DNA of 64,000 nucleotides from Hippasteria phrygiana (Eukaryota; Echinodermata; Asteroidea; Valvatida; Goniasteridae). Within the stretch, counting starts at the first letter, position 1. Every line of letters begins with the position of its first letter. A model generated the notes under the pieces. It was not told where the DNA came from. It saw nothing but the letters and a program-made list of their open reading frames with translations, and ran no database searches. Location: the NCBI GenBank assembly GCA_037893225.1, contig JAZGUH010000070.1, positions 496,001 to 560,000 on the forward strand. The letters are read 5' to 3'. This document shows, piece by piece, positions 10,386 through 22,192 of this stretch. The translations under genes and the position numbers were made by a program.

Positions 10386-11202
10386 TTTATTGCGAACAAA
10401 GAGCAATGTACACGACGAGGATAGCATTGAAATAAACAGGGCAAACTAGAACTATAGAAACAAACCGACACACATGGCCTGTTATTCAGCCGGTCAGTCA
10501 GCGAGTCAACTGCTCAGCCAGCCAGTCCGTAATCAATCAATCAATCAAGCAGTCAACCAACCAATAACCAAGTACGTAGTCAACCAACCAATCAACTGAA
10601 ATACGTGTATCGACACCAACCACCATGCAGATCAACTCCCAATCAGCCGATCCATGACACGGTCTCAGTTCAGTTTGTGGACTGTTACTGCATGGGCCAT
10701 GGCATAGCTTTATGGTCGAACGCAATACAGAAAGACACTGCCGCGGCGCCACTAGCTTTCGTGGCAAATTTATTTGTTGAAGTAAATTCACCTTATTCCC
10801 ATAGACTTTACGCGTAGTGGCCATCTTCTCGGGTAGGCATGGGTAGACCTTCTGTGCATACATTGTGACAAAAAGGTACCTCGAATATGGCCGCTATGCG
10901 TGAAACCTATTTCTTTGTTCTGTGTTAATTTATTTCCACAGTGTCACACATTTTAGTTATGGTAATTGATACAAAAAGGTACTTGTAAGACAAATATTGA
11001 AACTGTAGAAACCACTGAGAAGCAAAGCTTGTAATCGTAGGCCCCTTATACAAATTTAAAGTTGCTTATAATACATACAGCATAAAACAAGCAATAGACA
11101 AGGACAATACATGTACTTTACATGCCAGTTAACAAGCAATATAAAATGTGTAAAATGTGTAGCATGGGGAACCTCGAGATTTATAAGTTACATGGGATCA
11201 CA
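10386..11202. other. unassigned, with cryptic 4-bp repeats
   Basis: From 10488 to 10600 the DNA is made of degenerate 4-mers (CAGT, CAAT, CAAC, CAGC), with an (AATC)n core at 10532-10548. The rest has no recognised gene or element. Confidence 0.35.
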
Positions 11203-11206
11203 TTAA

Positions 11207-13139
11207 AGGGGCTGTGTCGTCACGATCATAGCAGGCTTGCGGCTGTACACTGAATCTCGAACTGATGAACGCAGATGAACCCAGTAACTGCAAATAATAC
11301 CCCACGACCGCGCGCTGACCTACAGGGCTCGCGCGCGCTGACCCACAGGGCGCGCGCGACAGATCAGATTACAATTTCCAATGACTGCTGCATGCATGAT
11401 CCTGTAGTTATGATACATACTGCATGTACAAGTATTTTGTATGTGTTTGTGCCACCAAAAATATACGATAGGCCTACAGTCGAACATAGTCCGTGACACC
11501 CCACCCGCCAAACGCCAAAATTTACCATAACAGAACCAAACGAAAATAAGTAAATAAGTAAATCTGTATTTATAATTGTAAAATAAATAATGCACCAGCC
11601 CCTTCCTATACAAAAATAAAGTTCTAGGCCTATGTATCGAAATATATTTCGACTAAAATCGGCTGTGCGTGCAATGATGAGCAAATCAAAGTAAAACAGC
11701 TATACTGATGGCGATATTGAGTCCACGACCTTGTGTTACATTTGACGGAAGGACTTTATGGAAACTTACATCATAAGAGTTATTTAAACACTATCAAATA
11801 ATAAACACAATAATAACAGTTTTTACCAATAAATAATATACGCCAATGAAATGAGATTTCACCAGTGGCGAGTAAATCCGTGTCGAAAAGTGGGGATGCA
11901 TGATTATTGAATTTGTCAACGAAGTACTGCATCTTCAACTTTTTCTCAACGGGGGATACCCCCGCCCCAAACACCGCTTGAAATTTGAAACATCACTTTG
12001 TGTACAATTTCCCCTTTTTAAATTTACGAAACAAAAAAGAAATACAAATCGGCGGGCCCCTGAACTCCTTTCCCGTGTTTACGCCACTGGCGCACAGATC
12101 CCCACATCACTATGATAAAGATGACTACCGAAGAAACAAAGAAATACACGCCCCGACAAATATTCAAACAACCCTAATTTTCACCTGTTTTGCACGAATT
12201 ATTCGCTTATTACTTTTTATGACATGAACAATTCACATACCGAGTACATGGATCGGATGTACTGTACATGTAATGTATGTACTGTACATGTTGACTATAC
12301 ATTACATGTACATTGTAGACTTGATGTGCGGAAATATTGTTTCACACAGCGAGTTGTTGACAAGTGCCATTGGAATAGCGACCAAGTGAAGTTGTTTCAG
12401 CTCCATCTATCAACTGTTAAAAAGAAAATGTACTTCTAAGTTCTAGATTTTAATTTTTTTTTCGCTGCTAAAGAACTGTCTGCAGCCACTACCCCTCTTT
12501 TAGTAGCATGATAATTTTGTTATTGAGGTGACGGGTCAAAATAAGCCTGAAGCTTTTTATCGACCTAATAGTTTACAAGCAAGATACGAACAAGATACAT
12601 CCAAATGAATGTACACATAATGCATAGACCCTTTTACGGATACCCCGCCTGTGGGATTTTGTGTACAAAATTTAGCGCGAACTGTCCCACAGCGACAAGA
12701 CACGTTGCAGTTTTGCTGTGAGTCGTCCTCTCTGGCAAGAGTTTCGGCATGTACATGTCATAGGTTCTCCAGCGTAAGGTTCTACTTCTATATCGTCAAC
12801 CTCCAATTTTATGCAACTTTCAGACAAATATTCCATGGCACTTGTGTACATGTGAATATTTATGAAATAAACAGATGAAATTTGAACGTTTTTTTCTAAT
12901 AATCTTACTCCTAGAGAATTGAGTGCCACGATGTGTGCTACTTGTTTATGTGTATTTCAGTACGCAGACGCTGGACATGCGTGCGTGTTCCAGGGGGTGT
13001 AGTTTCCAAAAGCCAATTCTCAGAACAGCCATAACAAACGGACGGAGGTTAAAAATAGCATATAACCGAAATGAAGCGCAAGGGGGCGCACTTCAATATT
13101 TGATTCGTTAACGCGAGATGGCGCGACGACACAGCCCCT
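11207..13139. mobile_element. TTAA-flanked TIR element, 1.93 kb
   Basis: TTAA at 11203-11206 and 13140-13143 flank termini AGGGGCTGTGTCGTC (perfect 15-bp inverted match at the two ends). There is no convincing transposase: only short open frames on both strands. It contains a TACATGTA-rich patch (12250-12320). TTAA duplication with an AGGG terminus suggests a Kolobok-type non-autonomous element (inference). Near 11333-11355 there are CGCGCG-rich repeats of a GACC-ACAGGG-CGCG phrase. Confidence 0.7.
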
Positions 13140-13316
13140 TTAATTATTCAACAAGATCGATTTATAATTCCGTTTGAAAGTTTACAAATATTTAGACGTT
13201 TTCAGATTCTCGGTAAATGAGTTCCACAGCCTGGGTCCCTCATATTTAATAGTTTTTTTGGCTATTTGTTTTTAACATACGAATTTTCAATGTATCATTG
13301 CATCTTTTACATTTAA

Positions 13317-13422
13317 CAATTGTTGACTGCTGTGATGTGGGGTATGACGTTTTAACACCCGAGGGACGTATAGCACCCGAGGCGAAGTGTCAGATCCCAC
13401 ATCACAGCAGTGAACAATTGTT
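13317..13422. repeat. foldback hairpin, 106 bp
   Basis: Arms ACAATTGTTGACTGCTGTGA and its inverted partner at 13396-13422 (CCCACATCACAGCAGT...) pair over about 26 bp. The loop holds CACCCGAGGGACGTATAGCA and CCCGAGGCGAAG, itself a pair of related motifs. Confidence 0.65.
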
Positions 13423-14123
13423 TTGTTATATCGCCAAACCCAGTTTAACTTAAACAAATCACGCGCGGATCAAAACAGCTGATCAGTATGTCTTATTCGG
13501 GTCCAAATTGAGGGCATTGCTGCAAATAATTGATTTTCATCAATGAAGTTTTACATTTCACTGAAAAGTAGATGCTATTTTTATACTCAAAATGAACATA
13601 TTATTTAGAAATTGGCACATAAAGTTACACTTTTGTGTAAATCGACTAGATTTAACCGGGCATCGCCCTCAATTGCTTTAGAGCATAAACTATTCTTATT
13701 GACATTGTGAATGATTTTCAAAATCCTAGAAATTATGACACAGTCCCAGGTAGGATAAATCAACAATATTAATGGTTCTTGCTATGTATTTTGATATTAA
13801 ATTAGTGTACTTTACTTGTGCTACAACAGTGTCCTGTTTGTATAGAGTCTAGCCTGGTCACCGTACGCTCCTGCCCAACAGTATATTCCCCTCTCCTATC
13901 AGATTTGAAGCGTCAGCCTCCGCATCGATCGATCGTGTTTGCCCAGTCCAATGTGATCCCCGAATCGTCAGTATAGCTTTTATATGCTGCACTACTATGT
14001 CAACGCGAGTTCAGCTGCGCCACTACTATCAGATATCAGACGGTGTATTTAGAGAAGTGGTCGTTTGTGACCAACCATCCCTAAACCAGGCCGAAGTTAC
14101 CAGAAACACTTCTTATCTATACT
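13423..14123. other. unassigned
   Basis: No gene or repeat recognised. AT-rich until 13850, then mixed composition. Confidence 0.3.
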
Positions 14124-14610
14124 AGCGGGATGCCGCGCTTTGCGCGGGACCCGCCATATGGGTGGAGGCGTACGTAGAATGTTGTACGGGTAGGCCTGTA
14201 CACTGTATTGTGTCAAAAAAGGGCCCTTCGAATGGTACAAAATTTGAGGGAATGGAATTCTGCCTTTTTATGACAAATTTGCATTTTTTTACCCGAAAAT
14301 TCGTCTTAAATTTGAATTAGGCTGACACTGTTTCTGCACCGTTGTTTTCGGGGCACCAGTTAGGTTGGAGGTCGAAGGTTGATCTTTCAATTTGTTTAGT
14401 AAGAAATGAATGTCCGGACATTTAGAATGGTATAAAATCGTTGGGAAACGGCATTCCGCCACTCTCAGACCGATTTTAAGCTTTTTTGTTTCAGCTTTTT
14501 AAACCGAAAACCCTTCTTTAAGTATTTTGAATGAGTTGGGCCACTGGTTCTACATAACACCGTTTTATTCGGGGCGCCTTAAGGTTGGAGGTCAGGGTTT
14601 GATATCTTTC
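14124..14610. repeat. GC hairpin plus two diverged tandem units
   Basis: CTAGCGGGATGCCGCGCTTT then GCGCGGGACCCGCC forms a GC-rich hairpin at 14124-14157. It is followed by two diverged units of about 190 bp: both contain GAATGGTAxAAAAT, then ATTCTGCC/ATTCCGCC, then CGGGGCxCC and GGTTGGAGGTC (14363-14381 and 14572-14600). Probably an old noncoding repeat; class unknown. Confidence 0.45.
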
Positions 14611-16036
14611 CATTTGTTTAATAACATTGACTTTCCGTTTTTGCGTTTTTGAAAATAACGAAGCCATTTCTTTGAACGGCCTTGATTACATCTTCGCTCT
14701 AAAAATACCTAACTAAATGATGAGACGTTACCGCAAACCCAACACGCCCTTCCACCAAAAATCTCAAACCACTAATCTAAACGCACACACGAAATACAAT
14801 AACACAAAACGTCCGGATGTTATAGTACAATTTTTTTAAAGGTACGTCTGTGTACAAATAACTCGGAAACGCACCACCACGCGGCAGAACACAGACGGGA
14901 ATCGTGCGAGTCGCGGGCAAGCGGCGACCGCGGTAAGACGGCGGATCAGGAAAAATAAACGGGTTCCAACCCGTACGCCCCGCCGTCCACGGTAGACGGC
15001 GACAGGCACAAAATGGCGCGGCACTGTAGATTTTCTGAATTAATAGTATAGAAGCTATTATTCATGACATCACAACACACAAGCAATGTAAATTCCACCA
15101 CTACGTTAGTCCACATTCGCCACAGCTTTTTACACACAACAATATAATTTGGATGAGATCGACGTACTAAAACAAAGTTTATTAGCTACACAAAATTCCC
15201 TAAACCAATTTAGGTTGGGGATATATGAGACGTATGGAAACATTTTAAACGAATAGAAACTCTTCCAACGGAAATTGGCGCGCAATTCCTTTCCCAAATT
15301 CACTCACTTGAGCACCGTATACTGTAGAGCGTGACTAAAAAAACAACGGAAATTTGGCGGGAAGAAGGTCACACCACCATAGGAGCTTCAACGTGCGCGG
15401 GTCCTTTTTTATGAAATTATTTTGTTTTTTTTGGCTTGACTGAGCTGGGTCGGTCTAACAACAACATTTGTTTTAAATTATTCATCACGAAATCACGCAG
15501 GCTAACTTCAAATTCCTATTAATGTGCCATCCACACTTGTCACTGTTTGATACCAAGACGTTCACATAGCAGGTGATGAGGTTGCACTAAGTATTCGCAC
15601 TATATTGGCATTCCTCGGACGCCCTTTTGGAGATTTTATCACAAACGAGAGCCACTGATGTCACCTGATTCAGTCATTGGCCTCCATAAGGCAATCCAAG
15701 CCGGCTCACTTTCCTCCCAAGGGAGCGATTCTGTTTCTTTGCCTACTATATCGACGTCCCTCGTTATCACCTGGAATGATGCACCACAAGGCACAGGTGT
15801 ATGGGAAATTATTCACGTTCTCCCTATCCCCATGGGCAGCGATCTCACAGCCCCACTGTGTGATCAGCTGCCTATTAGACTTCCGTATGCATAAACGGAT
15901 TTTGCATATTCCATCATCACGAGCTGATTGTTTTAATTTGTGGAACTATCTGAAATGAATGCATAACCATTTCAACACGTTCTTGCAATGGTGCCTCGAA
16001 GGTTCCATGAGACAGGAACTACACGCTATTAATAAA
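14611..16036. other. unassigned, with a CpG-rich patch
   Basis: 14865-15015 is much richer in CG dinucleotides than its surroundings, with open frames on the minus strand of no recognised family. 15650-15950 holds open frames on both strands, also unrecognised. No splice-supported gene model can be drawn. Confidence 0.3.
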
Positions 16037-16593
16037 CAAATCCAAAAAATTTGCTGGCCTGACGTTTCGAACTTAAGCAAGTTCTTTCTCAAAGGCAAAT
16101 GACAGAGTACAAGAAACAAACATGTAGGGAACACACATGCATGAGGGGGTGGGTGGAGAAACACAAAAGAGGGATGCAAAGGAGCCTGGCAGTGGGTAAA
16201 CATCAAAGGGAGAGGAAAGCACAGCCAGGAAGGCAGGAACAAAGAAGTGTGGTTTTGGAAGGATGAAGGAGGGGAGGGATTAAGATGAAGGTTGAAGCTG
16301 GGGAATTGGACAAAGGAGTGTGGTTAGGGGCGGGAGGGGGGGGGGGGGTTGAATTGAAGGTGGTAATAGGGCAAGAGAAGGAACAAAGAGAAGAGGCAAG
16401 GATAAACAGGAAATGGAAAGACAGCCCCATTTGGCCAAAAAACCCCAAGAGGGTTTGCCAGGAGGATAATCTTTAAACAAATGACAATGGGGGAAAAATT
16501 AAAAGTTAATCATTCCCTTCCTGGATGTTGAGACCATGTGGTTGAATAGTCCGAAGACGTTTCATCATTACAACATGGCAACATTACTTGCAA

Positions 16594-16901
16594 CACCTCT
16601 AATGTCATATATCTCATTTCTTGCAAGGTTTTGTGGTATCCAGTATGTCGGAGAGACCAAGAACACGCTCAAAAAGCGTTTCTATGGCCATCGATCGACT
16701 GTGAACACCAAGAAAATGGACACCCCTGTTGGTCATCACTTCAACTTGCCTAACCATTCCATTTCTGATATGATTCTACAGGGCATAGAATCACTTTTCC
16801 ACCGCAAGGACTCAGTTCGCCTCAGCCGAGAGAAAGTTTGGATGAAACGTTTTCGGACTATTCAACCACATGGTCTCAACATCCAGGAAGGGAATGATTA
16901 A
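16594..16901 (+). pseudogene. Penelope GIY-YIG endonuclease C-terminal domain
   Basis: The frame from about 16621 reads CGIQYVGETKNTLKKRF, then GHRST, DTPVGHHFNLPNHSI, and a final RTIQPHGLNIQEGND before a TAA at 16899. The 'IQYVGET..L..R...H' opening is the GIY-YIG motif; RRF and HRS positions and the closing 'HGLN' block match the endonuclease of Penelope-like retroelements. Just upstream NVIYLISCK, the usual lead-in to the motif, is in a different frame (16594-16620), so a one-base change separates them. Only about 90 residues remain and the reverse transcriptase is gone. The last 20 codons lie in the right inverted arm, so an antisense copy of them exists at 16510-16566. Confidence 0.75.
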
Positions 16902-17317
16902 CTTTTAATTTTTCCCCCATTGTCATTTGTTTACAGATTATCCTCCTGGCAAACCCTCTTGGCGTTTTTTGGCCAAATGGGGCTGTCTTTCCATTTCCTG
17001 TTTATCCTTGCCTCTTCTCTTTGTTCCTTCTCTTGCCCAATTACCACCTTCAATTCAACCCCCCCCCCCCCCCCTCCGGCCCCTAACCACACTCCTTTGT
17101 CCAATTCCCCAGCTTCAACCTTCATCTTAATCCCTCCCCTCCTTCATCCCTTCCAAAACCACGCTTCTTTGTTCCTGCCTTCCTGGCTGTGCTTCCTCTC
17201 CCTTTGATGTTTACCCAATGCCAGGCTCATTTGCATCCCTCTTTTGTGTTTCTCCACCCACCCCCTCATGCATGTGTGTTCCCTACATGTTTGTTTCTTG
17301 TACTCTGTCATTTGCCT

Positions 17318-17355
17318 TTGAGAAAGAACTTGCTTAAGTTCGAAACGTCAGGCCA
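17318..17355 (+). ncRNA. possible degenerate hammerhead ribozyme
   Basis: TTTGAGAAA, then a stem GAACTT-GCTT-AAGTTC, then GAAACGTC. The second half fits stem II, the GAAA box and the GTC cleavage site of the short hammerheads known in Penelope-like terminal repeats. The CTGANGA box is degenerate (TTGAGAA, two mismatches), so self-cleavage is doubtful. Reverse-complement copy at about 16055-16092 and a third copy at 53685-53722. Confidence 0.3.
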
Positions 17356-17394
17356 GCTAATTTTTTGATTTGTATATTTCAGGTCCATTCAGTC

Positions 17395-17750
17395 AGTCAG
17401 CAGTTTGCAGCAGTTTTATTCATTTTCAATAAACAAATCCGGTAAAGCACCAGCACAGTATTATGGAGGTCACAGGTTCTAATCCGGCTCATGTCAGTTC
17501 TTTTTGTTCACTTTGAAAATTCATTCAAATTTACCTAGTCAGTTTTCCTTGTTTTTTTTTTACGATATTGTAAGTTTAACAAATCGTATCCTCACTGATT
17601 GATCCTCGCAATGTCGCTTCCCAAGTTGTATCGTAAAATCGGGCGTGATCCCTGGCTATACCTCATTTTGGTTCATTATTCCGCAAGTCGCAGCTTCAAA
17701 TCCCGCTCCTGTCAGTTTTCTTTGTTCACTATGAAAATTCAATAAAAAGC
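17395..17750 (+). repeat. degenerate SINE-like repeat
   Basis: Carries the family phrases TTCACTTTGAAAATTCATTC, ATCGTATCCTCACTGATTGA and GTGATCCCTGGCTATACC, with two decayed tRNA 3' halves (17455-17495 GGTTCTAATCC; 17687-17712 GCTTCAAATCCCGC). Its CTGGCTATACC lacks the GGCCTA insert discussed for the copy at 9584. Confidence 0.6.
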
Positions 17751-17794
17751 ATACTGTTATATCCAGTATTTGGAAAAGAAGATATCCACTTAAA

Positions 17795-18110
17795 TATACA
17801 AAACAAAACTACTTAATTATTACGAAATACCATACTATAGACTGTAAGTATTAGCAGTCTCAAGCATCCTGTGAAATCATGGCACCTGGCGTGATGTCGT
17901 TTTTAAGAAAAATTGAAGTCTATATTGTTTTCCAACGATTGTCGGCCGACAATCGTTGGAAATAGTCTAGTTCCCCGACCTGATAATTCCCCGACTATAT
18001 ATAAATTGCTCAGTTTTGTCTGAAGTAGGCTCAGGGAACCAGACTACTAGAACACAATATTTTTTCTCCAAATCCATTTATTTGCAAAAGCAAATGTTTT
18101 ATAATATCTT
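17795..18110 (+). repeat. copy of the GGTAGTATAC foldback family with 30-bp palindrome
   Basis: Carries ATCCTGTGAAATCATGGCAC, then a perfect 30-bp palindrome at 17931-17960 (CCAACGATTGTCGGCCGACA core), CCGACCTGATAATTCC, CAGGGAACCAGACTACTAGA and TTGCAAAAGCAAATG. The same order is seen in 55575-55985. Confidence 0.65.
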
Positions 18111-19390
18111 TGATAAAAAACAAAACATCTGGTTAAACAAATTAATGACAAAAGCAGCAGATATAAATCATACCTAAAGAGAATCAGAACATTTCACCAA
18201 ATTAAACTGCGCGGATGACAAATCAACCTATACTTTAAGATTTACTGGAACGCCTCGAGCTTAATGCATTTCGCGCATTTCTGTGATGAATATCCCAAAC
18301 CTATTTTGTTTGTAGAGTTTTCGTCGAAGTTCTCTGTCAACCCAATTACAACAGCTAAGGTTCTTGCGGATACTTTGAGGGGTTATACGAACCGACATAC
18401 CCAATAATATGCTCTATTTACTACGCAAAATACGTATATACGCTAGTTGTGTCCTGTATGAGGGGGCGGGGACGGGACTCAAGCCTCGCTTACTTTATCT
18501 GTAATACCACTCAAAGGCTTATATTAAGAACACGTTTTGTTTTATTGCAACCAAATAACAGAAGCACTAAATCTGCTAAAATTGATATCGAAAGGTAACC
18601 CACCCAGAGGCCATAATTTAGCGGACAGATTTTTACCTGACCCAGATAATCTAAGCAGTAATCAGCCGTGTCGAATCCATGCATGCCCGAGTCACTCGTA
18701 TCAACCTCTCTCCCAGGAGACGCATGATCTCCTTATGATCGCCGTTGACGGAGGAGGTGAACAGCCTCGAACCGGGCTTGCCACTGGAATTTCATCAACA
18801 ATTAAAGCTGCGACGAGGGACCCTGGATCAGCATCGCTTCAACTGATGGGGCTTCATGCTATAGGCGGAGGGTTAGGCTGCGAAAATACGATCCGCGAAC
18901 CGACAGGGAATTAAACTTTAGTCTTGTCTTCTGTCTCTCTATAGCCTTTCAGGAAAGCAGAAATGTGTTAATTAATTAGAACTGTCGCCAAGTGATGCTC
19001 TGACGCCAAAAAGTGGACTGTTTAATCAAGTTTTCGGGTCGGGTACGAATATTGTGTGTTTATATCAAACCCTGGTTTAAATGTACGGAGTTCCAGAGGT
19101 GCCACTTGACTCTTCGAGATACTTAATCATTAATTCAGAGTTAATGACATCCATGTCTTCTTGAGATGGTAAATCTTGCTATCACACCATCCTGAAAACA
19201 GTACAATGGTCGTCCAAAATTATAGGAACAATGTAGTAGAAAACAATGTACAGAAACAAGACTATATAGATTGCGTGTTTTCGCATTGACTATTCAGCAC
19301 CCTTTTTCTAGTCTCGCCACCTAGATGGTTTGGAGCAAAACTTGATTTTGTTGTTGTTTTGTTACATTTGACTTTATTTATAATAATAAT
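18111..19390. other. unassigned, upstream of the GPCR exon
   Basis: A 125-residue open frame (18537-18914, +) has higher GC than its surroundings but matches no class C receptor segment that I can recognise; it may be chance or an unrelated relic. 18915-19390 is AT-rich and probably intronic. Confidence 0.3.
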
Positions 19391-19416
19391 TTTTCTTTCT
19401 TTTTTCTGATTTTCAG
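19391..19416 (+). other. splice acceptor of the GPCR exon
   Basis: A long pyrimidine tract (TTTTTCTTTCTTTTTTCTGA) ends in TTTTCAG immediately before 19417. Confidence 0.75.
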
Positions 19417-20081
19417 CCTTGACGTGGATAAGCACGGACATGTGGACCGATATAGCAGCCCGAGATTTCCGCATCATGGGAAACGTCTTAATGGTCACGG
19501 TGGAGAGCAGGGAGGTCCCTGGCTTCCAGTCCTACCTCCGAGACCTCAACCCCTTCTTGGAGGAGTTCACAGACGACCCCTGGCTACGAGAGATCTGGGA
19601 GGGGGAGTTTGAGTGCGAGGTCGGATCCCCGGCGGACTGGGAGTCGTCCGCCTGCGCCCGCCATTCTCTCCTGGAGAACGAGAAGATAGCAAATGCTGCC
19701 GTCTCCTCTACGATGTACCGGGTGTATTTAGCTGTTTATGCCGTGGCCCGGGCGCTTGCAGATATCGAGGCGTGTGTGGAAACCCGGGAACAGCTGGCCC
19801 AAGGGAGGTGCCCGTCTATTCACAGCATACAGCCCTGGCAGCTCATGAGGTACCTGATGGCCGTGAACTTCACCGTGGGCGACAACGGTCGCCACGTGTC
19901 CTTCGACAAGGACGGAGGAATCATGGACACCTTCAAGGTCATACAGTGGCAGAGGTGTGAAGACGTTGACGCCGAGTGCCAGGTAGTGGAGTTTGTCGAG
20001 ATTGGGCGACACAAGGACGGCGTGTTGTACATCAACGAGTCGCGGAGTCGCTGGTATGACGATGACACAAATCCCGATGTG
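19417..20081 (+). CDS. class C GPCR exon, calcium-sensing-receptor-like ligand-binding domain
   Basis: An internal exon of 665 bp with no stop. The first two bases complete a split codon; translation then reads LTWISTDMWTDIAARD, IMGNVLMVTVESREVPGF, YRVYLAVYAVARALADIE, CPSIHSIQPWQLMRYL, AVNFTVGDNGRHVSFDKDGG and INESRSRWYDDDTNPDV. These are the second half of the extracellular Venus-flytrap (ANF_receptor) lobe of family C receptors: 'W(I/V)xSxxW', the 'xVPGFxxxLxxxxP' block, 'VYLAVYAVAxAL', and 'PWQLxxYLxxVNFT...F(D)xxG'. Calcium-sensing, taste T1R and vomeronasal V2R receptors share this exon layout, in which the next exon carries the cysteine-rich domain; that exon and the seven-helix exon are not in the window. 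Codons are GC-rich, unlike the flanks, consistent with a conserved gene. The ligand cannot be told. Confidence 0.85.
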
Positions 20082-20087
20082 GTAAGT
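20082..20087 (+). other. splice donor of the GPCR exon
   Basis: GTG|GTAAGT: a consensus donor directly after codon GTG, phase 0. The frame stays open only six more codons, which supports splicing here. Confidence 0.8.
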
Positions 20088-22069
20088 CACAAACGTTTAT
20101 AAGCATTATAAACACCGGGAGTACACTGACACACAGGAGTTTGGTCTACGGTCTCACTCCCAAATGATACATTTGCCAAAATTATACTGCACGGGCAATG
20201 GTAGTGGATTCCACGCCTAGCCCTTCGATACATGTCATTAGTGTGTAGGTTACTTATAATTTGTATCACCAACTTTCCTCCAACGTTGAACCCGTGCACA
20301 AAGTGTTTTGTTCAAAAGGAATTATTACCAGGCTCGATACAGGACAAAGGGCGTCAATTTGGGCGTGTTCTTCATAATTATATTATTCATCGGAATCTTT
20401 ATTGCAGATGGGTATAATTTTGATTCCTGCCCACGTCTCATTGTATCCTGCAGGTTTTCTTGTTTACATGCCAATGACGATAGCTATGTAAATGTATTTG
20501 AACAACCTTTAAATAATTAGCCATGACTCTGGTAAATTTCAAACTCGTATTGACGAACGCCATCCTTTGCGGATAAAGAACTAGTCCAAAACTAAGCCTT
20601 GTCTCTTGTGACAACGGCGACAAACCAATCTATTTAAACCGAGACATATCTTTATATAGCCTACCTTTGTAGTTCAGTATTAACAAAGTTGTTGGCGTTG
20701 GGGTTCTAGAAGCTCGATGCAAATGGAACATATGTTTAGTACAACTTCCAACGTGCAAAGTATAATCGTTCTCAGCTAGAGTCATGCGCATCATCAAAGG
20801 TGGTGATTAACACTAAAGAATATAGTTCCATCGTTTTACAATGCTACCTCATTCAGTTGAAAGTTGAAATGCGTGGTACCAAAATAGTCACTCTGTATCC
20901 ATGCGCCATCAATTTTTTTTTTTTTTTACACGCTATAGGCCCTATATTAATTAATTTTTCCACTTTTTATCTGACTCGCCGCCGGGGTTTCGCCTTTGAC
21001 AGAAATTAAACCCTTCTCTAGTTTCCTAACCCGTGTTAGGAGTATTAAAAATAATAATACATTTTTCAAACAAATTCCTGTTTGCATTGTCTGTTCCCTT
21101 TTGGGAATAGTGATAGAGCTATTTCCAGCGATCTCCATGATGTCTTCTGGGACTTAGTTGTGATGGTGGATTGACAGGAAGAACGATGTCGCACAAACAG
21201 ATACAAATATAAAGTAGAGTGACCGGTAGCAGGTCTTACAAACATTGACAATGGTTGTAACTAGGACGGCCAGCGGGCATGATCTGCCGCGTACTTCGCA
21301 TTCTCCGGACTTGCCTTTCATTGGAGCGGTATAAGTACTTTTGGAGCTTACAACAGAAGTGTGTAGATTACAAGATGGAATATTCGGTATAATCAGAGAG
21401 ATTTTGCACGTCTAAAAGTACGGATAAGGATTTAATAGTCATATCAATTTACGTCTAGGCGCCGTGCGTCGAATTTTGTTTTTACAATTTGTTACGATTT
21501 AGCCTCACTTCAGTGGTCGACTTGTCTGACATTCAAGTTAATTCAGTCAATTCGTTAATTTAGTTATGCCAGTTCCATTTTAGTCTGTAAGTCTCATGTT
21601 TGTGCCGGAATTGTTAACAAATTGCATTCATTTTCACGGATGTCCACGCTAAACAACAATGTGGTGGGATATCTTGTCGATCCACGGCGGGCGATATCCG
21701 TTGCTCTGCAAACGTGGAGTTGTAAACAACATTTTCCATACACTATAACGACTGTACAGTAAGCACAATGAAACAGTAGTATTAAGGAACAATCAAGGAC
21801 AAAAGCACATTTTTTAAATAACCAATAAAAATGACCTAAGGTGACTAGAACCCATGCAAGACACAGGAATAAAACCAGGGGTGAACATTTTAAAAAGCCT
21901 GCCAATTTGTTTTTTACATTTCGGATGATATCTATTTCTTTTGCATGCCACCCCCATTGGAATCGAGTATATCCTCAGAAACTGAATCGACTCAGAAAAA
22001 AAATTATATTATGAAATCAACGAAGATGGATTACAATATTGGGTTTTTCCCCTTCACCATAATTTTATA
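20088..22069. other. unassigned, presumed intron
   Basis: No cysteine-rich or seven-helix exon of the receptor was found by reading three forward frames. There is a poly(T) run at 20912-20926. No named repeat recognised. Confidence 0.35.
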
Positions 22070-22135
22070 AACACTGCATACTCAGTGTGGTCCCGAGAGA
22101 TTATTTGGGAAAAAAAATCACTCGAGTGGGACTTC
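22070..22135 (-). repeat. tRNA-like fragment repeat
   Basis: CACTGCATACTCAGTGTGGT through CACTCGAGTGGGACTTCC resembles 25580-25650, where the T-arm sequence is better preserved. Low similarity; the B box is damaged here. Confidence 0.35.
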
Positions 22136-22192
22136 CATCGATCGAATCGAATATAACATTTTTCACTCGGATTTCTGATACGCATGGTTCAC

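Larger units (their letters stand above)
16037..17372 (+). mobile_element. Penelope-like element remnant in inverted-repeat form
   Basis: Arms of about 530 bp (16037-16566 and 16841-17372) are reverse complements by eye over nearly their whole length and differ mainly in the length of the poly(G)/poly(C) tract (16331-16345 and 17059-17074). The 274-bp spacer and the right arm encode a GIY-YIG endonuclease typical of Penelope-like elements. Terminal repeats in opposite orientation are known for Penelope-like elements. The reverse transcriptase is absent. A 95-bp fragment of the outer end recurs at 53648-53742. Confidence 0.75.

Noticed and set aside
16203..17207. Proline-rich open frames on both strands
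   Set aside because: They come from the poly(G)/poly(C)-bearing inverted arms of the Penelope-like element and are mirrored shadows of each other.
18537..18914. Upstream exon of the receptor
   Set aside because: It is open and GC-rich, but none of its residues resembles the first lobe of a class C receptor and no consensus splice donor is at its end.
19613..20090. Other open frames over the GPCR exon
   Set aside because: High GC leaves three frames open; only the frame with receptor motifs and matching splice phases is meaningful.
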